This document shows positions 25,452 through 33,996 of a stretch of DNA of 64,000 bases, piece after piece. The stretch spans positions 1 through 64,000 of the forward strand of contig CATOSA010000013.1 of assembly GCA_951812315.1 (NCBI GenBank), in the 5' to 3' direction. The position numbers were made by a program, and so were the translations under genes. Position 1 is the first letter of the stretch. Each line of letters starts with the position of its first letter. A model generated the notes under the pieces. That model worked only from the letters and a program-made list of their open reading frames with translations. It was not told the origin of the DNA and did no database searches. This stretch comes from an uncultured Burkholderiales bacterium (GTDB lineage Bacteria; Pseudomonadota; Gammaproteobacteria; Burkholderiales; Eutrophovitaceae).

Positions 25452-26498
25452 TTAATCGAAGTTTTGTTGGTACCCGCTCTTTGCAAAAAAAGTCGGTAGC
25501 ATGAATTCAAGTGTCGTCGGTTCTGCAGACGCCAGCACGGCATCTCCGACGCGCCGGTTCCAGTAGCCGGCGGAACCGAAGTCGGTGCGCCACTCGATCA
25601 GGCGGCGCGTGAAAAGTTGCAGGTCATATTCGGCGGTAACGCCCATCGCTGCGTGAACGGCATGTGCGATCGATACCACCGTACCGGCGGCTTCGCTGGC
25701 ACGTGCTTTTGCTACAGCCGCCGCAAGTCCGTTTGGCGTGCCGTCAGGGTTCTCCTGGCAGCCGAGCTCGGCCGCCATCCGCGAAGCGACTGCGAGTTCG
25801 GCGAGAACGCTGAGCTGTTGTTGAACAGCCTGAAACTTTCCGATCGGCCTGCCAAACTGAACGCGCTCACCGGCGTAACCCACGGTCATGTTCAGGACGC
25901 TATCCATTGCGCCGGCCATCAGGCTGGCGGTTATCGTCGCAGCGATTTCAAGCCATGGAACGGTGTTTTTCAGAACAATGGCGGATGCCGGTACCTTCTT
26001 CCAGCACAAATGCGCCTGCAAACTCCCGACAACACCGGTATCGCTGCACTCTGCGTCCGATACCGGCAGCAGCATGTCCTTGTGCGAGCCGGATGGAGCA
26101 GTATGTGACACGACTACCCACTTCGCGAGTTTGCCAAATGGCACGTTGCGGCAGTCGATGATGTCACCGCTTCCGTGCACGGGTAGTGGCGATATCGTAA
26201 TCGCTTGATCCGGCGCGGATATGCCGTTCAGTGCGCACACGTGTTTCGCAAACATCGCATATGCCAGCGGAATCGGCAATGCATGGCGGCCGCACAAGAA
26301 GAACAGCGAAAATGCGTCCGCCAGCGCGAGCCCCGCACCACCTGACTTTTCACTGATCATCGCATCAGTAAAGCCTGACTCAATGATCTGTTGCCAGAGG
26401 TCCTGGGTGGAACCGTCGGCCTCGATGTCGCGAACGACCTGTGGCGTCGAAACATCGGTAAGAAGTCGATCGAACGAGTCGTAGAGAATTGGATCCAT
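25452..26498 (-). CDS. Acyl-CoA dehydrogenase, second subunit-like
   Basis: Start at 26498 overlaps the upstream acyl-CoA dehydrogenase stop by one base (TGATG). The 348-residue product is short for the family. It has LWQQIIESGFTDAMI (~34-48), SGGAGLALADAF (~52-63), GYAGERVQFGRPIGKFQAVQQQL (parts ERVQFGRPIGKFQ and QAVQQQL, ~205-227) and AHAVHAAMGVTAEYDLQLFTRR near the C-terminus. The middle beta domain is poorly conserved. Paired genes of this kind in steroid and side-chain degradation form alpha2-beta2 enzymes where only one partner carries the catalytic base. That arrangement is inferred here. Confidence 0.87.
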   Translation of the reverse strand: MDPILYDSFDRLLTDVSTPQVVRDIEADGSTQDLWQQIIESGFTDAMISEKSGGAGLALADAFSLFFLCGRHALPIPLAYAMFAKHVCALNGISAPDQAITISPLPVHGSGDIIDCRNVPFGKLAKWVVVSHTAPSGSHKDMLLPVSDAECSDTGVVGSLQAHLCWKKVPASAIVLKNTVPWLEIAATITASLMAGAMDSVLNMTVGYAGERVQFGRPIGKFQAVQQQLSVLAELAVASRMAAELGCQENPDGTPNGLAAAVAKARASEAAGTVVSIAHAVHAAMGVTAEYDLQLFTRRLIEWRTDFGSAGYWNRRVGDAVLASAEPTTLEFMLPTFFAKSGYQQNFD

Positions 26499-27649
26499 CA
26501 GCGCAGTCCCAGGCCGCGGGCAATCATGCCGCGCAGAATTTCGCGCGTACCGCCGCGCAGTGAATAGGTCGGGCAGATCTGTGAGATGTAGGCCAGTGCG
26601 CGCAACAGCCCGTCCGGAACCGCATGTCCCGGGTGGCGTCCGAGTTCTTCGGATATTGCGAACGGAATGAATTGTTCGAGCTCGGTACCGAGGTCTTTGA
26701 CCAGGGCAGCGGCGATTGCCGGACTTTCGCCTTTGGCAAGCTTCTCGGTGACTGCAACAGACATCGCACGCAATACCGCAAGGTGCGTGACAATGTGCCC
26801 TGCAAGTTCGCGTGCCCACGAATCACCTGAATGATGTTCACGCAGGTAATTGAGCCAGGTGTCGAATAACGCAATCGCCGAATAAAAACGCTCAGGACCA
26901 CTGCGCTCAAAAGCAAGTTCTGCGGTGACTTGCGCCCAACCGCTGCCTTCGGATCCAACCAGCGCGTCTTCACCGAGTTCGACGTCTTCGAAGAACACTT
27001 CGTTGAAGTGTGCATCGCCGGTGAGATCACCGATCTGGCGTACCGTGATGCCGGGCGCTGACAGGTCGATGATGACCTGGGACAACCCCTTGTGCCTGTC
27101 TTCAGCCGAACCCGACGTGCGTACCAGCGCAATCATGTAATGGGTTCGGTGGGCGTTGGTTGTCCAGATTTTCTGGCCGTTCAGTTTCCAGCCATTTGGC
27201 GTCCGCGTTGCACGAGTGCGCACGCTGGCGAGATCAGACCCGGATTGCGGCTCGCTCATGCCAATGCAGAAGAATGATTCCGCACGGCATATGCGTGGCA
27301 GGAAGAAATCCTTCTGCTCTTGCGTGCCGAATTTGAGGATCAACGGGCCGCTTTGCCGGTCTGCGATCCAGTGCGCAGCAACCGGAGTACTGTTGCCTAG
27401 CAATTCCTCGATCAGTACGAAACGCGAATAGGCATCCAGCCCGCCGCCGCCATATTGTTTGGGTAGCGTTACCCCGACCCAGCCTCGCTTGGCGAGTTCG
27501 CGGCTGAAGTCCGCATCAAAGCCCATCCAGGAGCGGGCCCGTTGTTCGAGCGGCACTTTCTCGGTGTAGGTTTTGACGAATTCGCGTACCGCCGGTCGCA
27601 ACGCCTCGGCGTGGTCGGGAATTCCGGTCAGTGTCAGTGGTTCAAGCAT
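26498..27649 (-). CDS. Acyl-CoA dehydrogenase, first subunit-like
   Basis: A 383-residue FAD enzyme with the full acyl-CoA dehydrogenase layout: helical N-terminus with GWVGVTLPKQYGGGGLDAYS (~55-74), FCIGMSEPQSGSDLASV (~130-146) at the flavin, the beta domain with GWKLNGQKIWTTNAHR (~153-168), and a C-terminal bundle ending YSLRGGTREILRGMIARGLGL. It overlaps the next dehydrogenase by one base and begins 19 bp after the CoA-transferase gene, so the three form one operon. Likely an alpha,beta-desaturation step on a CoA thioester made by the CoA-transferase. Confidence 0.92.
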   Translation of the reverse strand: MLEPLTLTGIPDHAEALRPAVREFVKTYTEKVPLEQRARSWMGFDADFSRELAKRGWVGVTLPKQYGGGGLDAYSRFVLIEELLGNSTPVAAHWIADRQSGPLILKFGTQEQKDFFLPRICRAESFFCIGMSEPQSGSDLASVRTRATRTPNGWKLNGQKIWTTNAHRTHYMIALVRTSGSAEDRHKGLSQVIIDLSAPGITVRQIGDLTGDAHFNEVFFEDVELGEDALVGSEGSGWAQVTAELAFERSGPERFYSAIALFDTWLNYLREHHSGDSWARELAGHIVTHLAVLRAMSVAVTEKLAKGESPAIAAALVKDLGTELEQFIPFAISEELGRHPGHAVPDGLLRALAYISQICPTYSLRGGTREILRGMIARGLGLR

Positions 27650-27668
27650 TTCGTGTGTTTACAGTCGA

Positions 27669-28907
27669 CTAGACAATCTTGTCCTTGTGCATCTGATCCA
27701 GCTGTTCAGCGTCAATGTCAAGCAATCTGTTCAGGACTTCGGCAGTGTGTTCGCCCAGCGCGGGAGGTGCACTGCGGTATTGCACAGGGGTTTCGGAAAA
27801 CCGGATCGGGTTGGCGACCAGTGGCATGTCACCGTACTTTGGATGACGCATCTCGATTTGCATTTTACGTGCAACAACCTGTGGGTCGTTGAATACCTGT
27901 TCGAGGTCGTTTATAGGCCCACATGGTACGCCAACACTTTCGAACAATTCTATCCACTCATCCGTCGTTCGCGTGCGCGTGATCTCGCTCATGCGTGAAA
28001 TAAGGACTTCGCGATTGATTACGCGCTGTGCATTTGTTGAGTAGTCTGGATCGTCCGCCCATTCCGGAATGCCGATTGCCTTGGCAAGACGTGCGAACTG
28101 ACCGTCGTTGCCAAGCGCGAGGATCATGTAACCGTCTTTGGTCGGGAAGTCCTGGTAGGGCACGACATTTGGATGCGCGTTTCCCATTCGTTTCGGAAGT
28201 TTTCCGGTGTGCAGGTAATTCATCGCCTGGTTCGATAGTACGCCGACCTGAACGTCCAGCAAACCAAGGTCGATATGTTGGCCGACTCCGGTCTCGGCGC
28301 GATGCGTCAGTGCGGCGAGGATGGCGGTCGATGCGTACATTCCCGTCATGATGTCTGCCAGTGCAACGCCGACTTTCATCGGCCCGCCGCCTGGTTCGCC
28401 GTCAGCGTGACCGGTGAAGCTCATCAGGCCACCCAGACCCTGGATCAGAAAATCATATCCGGCGCGTGCTGCGTATGGACCGGTTTGCCCGAATCCGGTG
28501 ATTGAGCAATAGATCAGGCGCGGATTGAGCGGCTTCAACGAGTCGTAATCCAGGCCGTACTTTTTCAGACCGCCGACCTTGAAATTCTCGATGACTACAT
28601 CGCACTTGGCCGCAAGCTCGCGAATGAGTTTCTGCCCCTCGGGGCGGGTAAAGTCAATGGTGATGGATTCCTTGTTGCGGTTTGCACTCGGATAGTAGGT
28701 TGAATCCGTAGTGTCATTGCCTTTGGCATCCTTAACGTAGGGCGGCCCCCATCCGCGCGTGTCGTCGCCGACACCAGGACGTTCCACCTTGATGATTTCT
28801 GCGCCGAAGTCTCCAAGCATCTGCGCGGCCCACGGTCCGGCAAGAATTCTCGACAGATCGAGTACGCGAATATGGGAGAGGGCTCCCGGTGCTGCCGGAT
28901 TGATCAT
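27669..28907 (-). CDS. CaiB/BaiF family (class III) CoA-transferase
   Basis: A 412-residue family III CoA-transferase. The N-terminus has IRVLDLSRILAGPWAAQMLGDFGAEIIKVE in blocks (VLDLSRILAGPWAAQ, DFGAEIIKVERPGVGDDTR). The active-site aspartate is in GVALADIMTGMYAS (~165-178). YDFLIQGLGGLMSFTG and NAHPNVVPYQDFPTKDGYM are further signatures. It moves CoA between a donor such as succinyl-CoA and a carboxylic acid, forming interlocked dimers. First gene of an operon with two acyl-CoA dehydrogenases, it probably activates the acid they oxidise. The start ATG follows GGAGA. Confidence 0.93.
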   Translation of the reverse strand: MINPAAPGALSHIRVLDLSRILAGPWAAQMLGDFGAEIIKVERPGVGDDTRGWGPPYVKDAKGNDTTDSTYYPSANRNKESITIDFTRPEGQKLIRELAAKCDVVIENFKVGGLKKYGLDYDSLKPLNPRLIYCSITGFGQTGPYAARAGYDFLIQGLGGLMSFTGHADGEPGGGPMKVGVALADIMTGMYASTAILAALTHRAETGVGQHIDLGLLDVQVGVLSNQAMNYLHTGKLPKRMGNAHPNVVPYQDFPTKDGYMILALGNDGQFARLAKAIGIPEWADDPDYSTNAQRVINREVLISRMSEITRTRTTDEWIELFESVGVPCGPINDLEQVFNDPQVVARKMQIEMRHPKYGDMPLVANPIRFSETPVQYRSAPPALGEHTAEVLNRLLDIDAEQLDQMHKDKIV

Positions 28908-29230
28908 GATGCAAAATCTCCAGTTATCGATAACGCTGCAGAGGATGCCGGTGCCCAGTCACACGGGTCCGATCCAATACTGCGATTGTGTTGTTTCGCC
29001 GGCTCTGATCGTGACTGACTGCACAACGTCTTCAATTTTCAACCACGCGGACGCCGGCGCCACGCGATGAAGGCTGCGGATGACGACGGGTTACGACTAC
29101 GGTGGTGCTGCCGAAACAAGTCTCTGGCGCAGACAGCGTATCCGCCAATCAGGCGCTTGTGCAAATCCTAGTGCAGATGATACTAAAAGAAAGTCGCAAG
29201 TCTGTAGATCACTCAATAAGGGGAGGCTAG
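28908..29230. promoter_or_regulatory. Divergent intergenic region (323 bp)
   Basis: No gene was recognised here. It separates the minus-strand CoA-transferase (start 28907) from the plus-strand dehydrogenase (start 29231), so both promoters should be inside. The only clear element is the strong AAGGGGAGG ribosome-binding site at the right edge. No repeat or operator could be defined by eye. Confidence 0.4.
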
Positions 29231-30160
29231 ATGGAGAATTCTAAGGTCAGTTTTATCGGTCTTGGCGCGATGGGGCAACCGATGGCGTCGAATATCGTCC
29301 AGAAGGGTACGCCAATCACCGTATATGACATTGATCCGGCGCGTATGGAACCGGTTGTTGCACACGGTGCACGCGGTGCGAATTCGCTTGGCGAGGCACT
29401 CGATGGCGCCGGCATCGTGATTACCATGTTGCCGGCAACGCAACATGTCGAACAAGTTGTGCTGGGCGAGGGTGGCGTTTTGGAGCGCCTGCAGGCAGGT
29501 GGCACCTTGCTTGAGATGAGTACTATCGCGCCAACCGGAACCGACAGGATCGCGAAGGCGTGTGCCGATCAGGGTATCGCATTTGTCGATGCACCCGTCG
29601 GGCGACTGGCATTTCACGCGCAACGCGGCGAGTCCTTATTCATGGTTGGTTGTGATGACGACGCGGTATTCGAGCGGGTAAGGCCATTGCTCGAAGCGAT
29701 GGGAACGACGATTCACCGTTGCGGTGGCATCGGCTCCGGTATCCGCACCAAAATCGTGAACAATTTCATGATCATCAGCATCGTGCAGGTTACCGCGGAG
29801 GGACTGGCGCTTGCCGCAAAATGGGGAATCGATATTGCCAAATTGAAGGAGGTCAACGCCGGAACGAGTGGCACCAACGGACAGTTTCAGTTCAATTTTG
29901 CCAACAAGGTGTTGAAAGGTGACACCGAACCGGGCTTCACCATCGACCTTGCGCGCAAGGATATCGGGCTGGCGTTGCAGAGTGCGGATGAGTTTCGTCT
30001 CGGCGTTCCGGTCGGATCCGCCGTGCATGCTGTTTACGGTGCGGCGCGTTCGGGAGAATATGCAGGCAAGGATTTCTCGGCGCTACTTGAATATGCATGC
30101 GAACTTGGCGGCGTGGAAACGCCGCGCCTGCCAGACGATGTCAAGGCGAGCATGAGCTAA
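29231..30160 (+). CDS. 3-hydroxyisobutyrate dehydrogenase-family NAD(P)-dependent reductase
   Basis: A 309-residue beta-hydroxyacid dehydrogenase. The NAD(P) site is FIGLGAMGQPMASNI (8-22). The substrate loop is FVDAPVGRLAFHAQRGE (~118-134), where the VGR sequence recalls sulfolactaldehyde/4-hydroxybutyrate-type reductases such as YihU. The catalytic lysine is Lys174 in GIRTKIVNNFM, and IDLARKDIGLAL (~241-252) is the C-terminal signature. It oxidises or reduces a beta- or gamma-hydroxy acid or semialdehyde. A GGGGAGG box lies before the ATG. It stands alone, convergent with the alpha/beta hydrolase. Confidence 0.9.
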   Translation: MENSKVSFIGLGAMGQPMASNIVQKGTPITVYDIDPARMEPVVAHGARGANSLGEALDGAGIVITMLPATQHVEQVVLGEGGVLERLQAGGTLLEMSTIAPTGTDRIAKACADQGIAFVDAPVGRLAFHAQRGESLFMVGCDDDAVFERVRPLLEAMGTTIHRCGGIGSGIRTKIVNNFMIISIVQVTAEGLALAAKWGIDIAKLKEVNAGTSGTNGQFQFNFANKVLKGDTEPGFTIDLARKDIGLALQSADEFRLGVPVGSAVHAVYGAARSGEYAGKDFSALLEYACELGGVETPRLPDDVKASMS

Positions 30161-30288
30161 CTATCTGGATACGAGCGCGGTGCATGAGAATGCTCGCTTC
30201 GGCACACATGGCTTCGTTGAGCGCCGCCGCCCCTAAGCGCGGCGGTGTGTGTTGCCCTTATTGCGCCTGCAGTTTCCGGGCTTCCCGG

Positions 30289-31095
30289 TCAGGTTCGGCG
30301 TTCCATGAACTCCAGGTATGCTCGCGCACATGCTTCGCCATGGGAAAGCGGCAGTCCGTGACGTGAATTTGCAAACACTTCGAGCTCGGCGCCGGGAATT
30401 TCCTCGCGCATAGCGGCCATGATTTTTGCCGGAACGAACGGGCTGTCGTCGGGCGAGAGCAACAAAGTCGGCAGGCGGATGTTGCGCAGCTCCTGGGTAA
30501 AGTCGCATGCGATCAACATGTCGGCAAGTCCCAGACAGGTATCCATGGAACACGTTTCGTGTAGCTGCAAGTACCAGTGGTAAGTATCCTGGTCGAGCGC
30601 GCCCGGATGAAACCGCCACTCCATCATTTGAGATGCCCACTTTTTCTGCCCGCCGGTTCGCACCATTTCGCGCCAGACATTGACATTGCCGAGTAGTCCG
30701 CCTTTTGCGGCCGTATTCGAAAGTGCCAGAGAAAGTAGCCTTGTTTTCTGACTGGACAATGCGAAGGCAATGGCTGTCGTACCGCCAATGGATTCGCCGA
30801 CGAGATGAAATTTCTTCGCGTCGACTGCGTCCGCAATATGTCTGAGGTCGTCGACCATTGCGTCAAATGACCACTCGTATTGCGCATCGGGCTTAACCGA
30901 TTGCCCGTAACCGCGCATATCGAAGAGAACGAGCCGGTATTTAGTGGCGAGGAAGCTTAGCCATGGCGTCCATATGGCAGTTTCCGCGGCGACGCCGTGA
31001 TGAAAAATTATCGTCTCAGGGTCTTCGACCCAGGGTGGCGTGAGATCGCACGTTTCGTAGTGCAAATTCCCGCTCGGGGTTTTGGCGAAAGGTAT
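30289..31095 (-). CDS. Alpha/beta hydrolase with probable ATA start codon
   Basis: A hydrolase with HHGVAAETAIW (oxyanion region), LFDMRGYGQS, nucleophile elbow LVGESIGGTT, an Asp in LLLSPDDSPF and the catalytic His in NSRHGLPLSH. No ATG or GTG opens the frame. The only conventional candidate is a TTG at 31065, which has no ribosome-binding site. In frame 30 bp earlier, ATA (31093-31095) stands exactly 5 nt after GGGAGG (31101-31106) and begins PFAKTPSGNLHYE, the usual start of such hydrolases. Either ATA is used (as in infC/pcnB-like cases) or an ATG was mutated. Function resembles 3-oxoadipate enol-lactonase-like hydrolases, without proof. Confidence 0.85.
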   Translation of the reverse strand: MPFAKTPSGNLHYETCDLTPPWVEDPETIIFHHGVAAETAIWTPWLSFLATKYRLVLFDMRGYGQSVKPDAQYEWSFDAMVDDLRHIADAVDAKKFHLVGESIGGTTAIAFALSSQKTRLLSLALSNTAAKGGLLGNVNVWREMVRTGGQKKWASQMMEWRFHPGALDQDTYHWYLQLHETCSMDTCLGLADMLIACDFTQELRNIRLPTLLLSPDDSPFVPAKIMAAMREEIPGAELEVFANSRHGLPLSHGEACARAYLEFMERRT

Positions 31096-31368
31096 GCTGT
31101 CCTCCCTACGGCGGATATGGCCGCCAGCTAGTCAAAACGCTTTCACATTGGCAATCGCAGGTACCAGCCAATCACCAGTGATCCATTGTCCCTTGCTGTG
31201 TGTTACGAGGCACCTTCTTGTTCGAGGCACCTTCTTATAATTTCGAAATATATCGTACATCGCTGGCGCAACTGACGCCAGCCCATTTTGCAAAGTGCAT
31301 GTGCATTATGAACGCCAATCTCGTCGGGTACTATCGGAAGTGATCCGGCGCGTTGGGCCATGCATCCA

Positions 31369-32427
31369 TCAGATTGCCGCGGCAATCGCCTTGCCCATGT
31401 CTTCGGTCCTGGCGTTGCCACCGACATCTGGTGTGCGCGGTCCGTTTACGAGGCAATCTTCAATCGCAGTGATCGTCGCAGCGGCTGCGTCGGCGTGACC
31501 GAGGTGGTCGAGCATCATCGCGCCCGACCAGATTTGCGCGATCGGGTTCGCAATCCGCTTGCCGAAGATATCGGGCGCCGACCCGTGAACGGGCTCGAAC
31601 AGCGACGGGAAGGTACGATCCGGGTTGATGTTTCCCGAGGGGGCAACGCCGATGGTGCCGGCGGTCGCCGGCCCGAGGTCGGAGATGATGTCGCCGAACA
31701 GGTTTGACGCAACGATCACGTCGAAGCGCTGAGGATTGAGCACCAGTTGAATCATCAATCCGTCAATATGAAACTGGTCCGTCTCGATACCGGGATAGTT
31801 ACCGGACATCTCCTTGAAGCGTTCGTCCCAGTACGGCATCGTGATCGATATGCCGTTGGATTTGGTCGCCAAGGTGACATGTTTCGCCGAACGTGTTTTG
31901 GCAAGTTCGAACGCATACTTCATGATGCGATCGACACCCTTGCGCGTAAAAATTGACGTTTGCGTGACCGTTTCACGTTCGCTTCCACTGAAAACCCGGC
32001 CACCGACCGACGAGTATTCGCCTTCGGTATTCTCGCGCACGACGAAGTAGTCGATGTCGCCGAGTTTGCGGCCGGCAAGTGGGCATTTGATGCCCGGCAT
32101 CAGGCGCACCGGGCGCAAGTTGACGTACTGGTCGAAGTCGCGGCGAAAATTGATCAGCGAATCCCATAGGGATTGATGGTCCGGCACGATTGCGGGCCAG
32201 CCGGTGGCGCCAAAAAATATGCAGTCGTGACCGCCCACCTTGTCGCGCCAGTCTGGCGGCATCCACCAGCCTTTCTTTTCATAGTTGTCGCAACTCCAGT
32301 CGAATTCGTCGAAAGTAAATGTGATGCCAAACTTGCGGCCCGCAGCATCGAGCGCACGAATACCCTCAGGCATGACTTCCTTGCCGATGCCGTCACCGGC
32401 GATTACTGCGATTCTGTAAGAACTCAT
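31369..32427 (-). CDS. Tartrate/D-malate-type decarboxylating dehydrogenase
   Basis: A 352-residue isocitrate/isopropylmalate-dehydrogenase-family enzyme. RIAVIAGDGIGKEVMPEG (5-22) starts the NAD-binding fold. VNLRPVRLMPGIKCPL (~102-117) and DYFVVRENTEGEYSSVGGR (~126-144) are the pattern of tartrate dehydrogenase/TtuC rather than LeuB. DVIVASNLFGDIISDLG (~238-254) supplies metal-binding Asp residues. The family oxidises and decarboxylates tartrate, D-malate or 3-alkylmalates with Mn2+ or Mg2+. It is divergent from the CoA-transferase/hydratase operon at 32714-37612, whose intermediates may be related dicarboxylates. Confidence 0.9.
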   Translation of the reverse strand: MSSYRIAVIAGDGIGKEVMPEGIRALDAAGRKFGITFTFDEFDWSCDNYEKKGWWMPPDWRDKVGGHDCIFFGATGWPAIVPDHQSLWDSLINFRRDFDQYVNLRPVRLMPGIKCPLAGRKLGDIDYFVVRENTEGEYSSVGGRVFSGSERETVTQTSIFTRKGVDRIMKYAFELAKTRSAKHVTLATKSNGISITMPYWDERFKEMSGNYPGIETDQFHIDGLMIQLVLNPQRFDVIVASNLFGDIISDLGPATAGTIGVAPSGNINPDRTFPSLFEPVHGSAPDIFGKRIANPIAQIWSGAMMLDHLGHADAAAATITAIEDCLVNGPRTPDVGGNARTEDMGKAIAAAI

Positions 32428-32713
32428 TGAGACGATTCCTGAAAGAGGCTGGTTCCTGAAAAAGGCTGATACCTGAAAGATGCTTCGGGATATTTCCGAT
32501 TGGTCTCATTCTAACCGAGCACTGAGTCAAACAAGCCAGGAAGTCACCTTCGCGGGCGAGCTGGACGTTGCCGGTTAAACTACCGGCACGAACGTGCTGT
32601 GGCAAAGATACGGATGCGACATTGCCGGCCGGGGCGGCGGCGATCGGCACAGGCCGGGAGGCCTCCATGGCACAATTAACGGTTTTGAGTGGCGAAGGGA
32701 GATTAAGGACGCG

Positions 32714-33892
32714 ATGCGACCGTTGCAAGGCGTTACAGTAGTTGCACTTGAGCATGTGATTGCAGGCCCATTCTGTACGCGGCAGCTTGCTGATCTGGGC
32801 GCACGCGTTATCAAGATCGAACGGCCTGGCGTTGGCGACCCGGCGCGATCCTACGATGAGCGTGTCAATGGCATGACATCGCACTTCGTATGGACGAATC
32901 GCTCCAAAGAAAGTATTACGCTGGATCTTAAACAGCCGGAAGCGAAAGAAATCGTTTTCAAGCTGCTTGAGAACGCGGACGTCATGGTGCAAAACCTCGC
33001 GCCCGGCGCGACATCGCGGATGGGGTTTTCTCATGACGCGCTCAAGAAAAAGTATCCGAAACTTATTGTGTGCGACATATCCGGCTACGGCGCCGATGGG
33101 CCGTACCGCGACAAGAAGGCGTATGACCTGTTGATCCAGGCAGAATCCGGACTGGTTTCGATTACCGGAACGCCGGACACACCGGTCAAGGCGGGATGTT
33201 CGATCGTTGATATCTCGGCCGGCATGTATGCCTATAGCAACATACTCGCTGCATTGATCCAGCGCGGTAAGACCGGAGAAGGTTGCCGCATCGATGTATC
33301 AATGCTGGAAAGCATGTCCGAGTGGATGAGTTTCCCTCTTTACTATGCATACGACGGCGCGTCGCCGCCGCCGCGAACGGGTGCCGCGCACGCGACCATT
33401 TATCCTTACGGTCCGTTCGAGGTCGGCGACGGCAAAACGCTGATGGTCGGGTTGCAGAACGAGCGCGAATGGGCGGTGTTCTGCGACAAGGTATTGCAGC
33501 GATCGGAGCTCAAGGACGATCCCCGCTTTTCTTCGAGTACGCGGCGTTCAGAGTCCAGGCAGGCGTTGTATGAAATTATCGTCGACGCTTTTTCTGGCCT
33601 TACGTACGACGCGGTCGTTGCGAAACTGGACGAAGCGAAAATTGGCAATGCAGCCTTGAACGAGATGAAGGACGTGTGGAATCATGCCCAGCTCAATGCG
33701 CGTAACCGATGGCAGGAAGTAGTTGCGCCGGTTGGCAAGATCAAGGCGATGTTGCCGCCCGGCATGCCTGAGAGTTTCGATCCGCGCATGGATCCTGTTC
33801 CGGCACTTGGTGAACACACGGACGCGATACTCGCGGAGCTCGGTTACGGCGTTTCCGATATAGAGCGCCTGCATGAGTCGAACACCGTTTAG
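32714..33892 (+). CDS. CaiB/BaiF family (class III) CoA-transferase
   Basis: Start at 32714, with AAGGA upstream and the family beginning MRPLQGVTVVALEHVIAGPF. The 392-residue protein carries RQLADLGARVIKIERPGVGDPAR in pieces (LADLGARVIKIE, RPGVGDPAR), the active-site Asp in CSIVDISAGMYAYSN (~155-169) and AYDLLIQAESGLVSITG just before it. Members swap CoA between acids, and one branch, mesaconyl-CoA C1-C4 transferase, moves CoA within a molecule. The operon partner two genes downstream resembles mesaconyl-C4-CoA hydratase, so a branched C5 dicarboxylate is an attractive but unproven substrate. Confidence 0.92.
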   Translation: MRPLQGVTVVALEHVIAGPFCTRQLADLGARVIKIERPGVGDPARSYDERVNGMTSHFVWTNRSKESITLDLKQPEAKEIVFKLLENADVMVQNLAPGATSRMGFSHDALKKKYPKLIVCDISGYGADGPYRDKKAYDLLIQAESGLVSITGTPDTPVKAGCSIVDISAGMYAYSNILAALIQRGKTGEGCRIDVSMLESMSEWMSFPLYYAYDGASPPPRTGAAHATIYPYGPFEVGDGKTLMVGLQNEREWAVFCDKVLQRSELKDDPRFSSSTRRSESRQALYEIIVDAFSGLTYDAVVAKLDEAKIGNAALNEMKDVWNHAQLNARNRWQEVVAPVGKIKAMLPPGMPESFDPRMDPVPALGEHTDAILAELGYGVSDIERLHESNTV

Positions 33893-33996
33893 CGTGAACA
33901 AGACGAGAACATTTCAGATCTGGTGACTTGATCAACCATGGGGACTCGGCAGGGGAGGCTTCCCTGAATGAGCGCAGAACGTTTTATGGAGGAAAC

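Noticed and set aside
30225..30255. GC-rich inverted repeat between the hydroxyisobutyrate-type dehydrogenase and the hydrolase as a terminator
   Set aside because: Only about 6 bp can pair around an 11-nt loop and no T-run follows. Too weak to annotate as a terminator.
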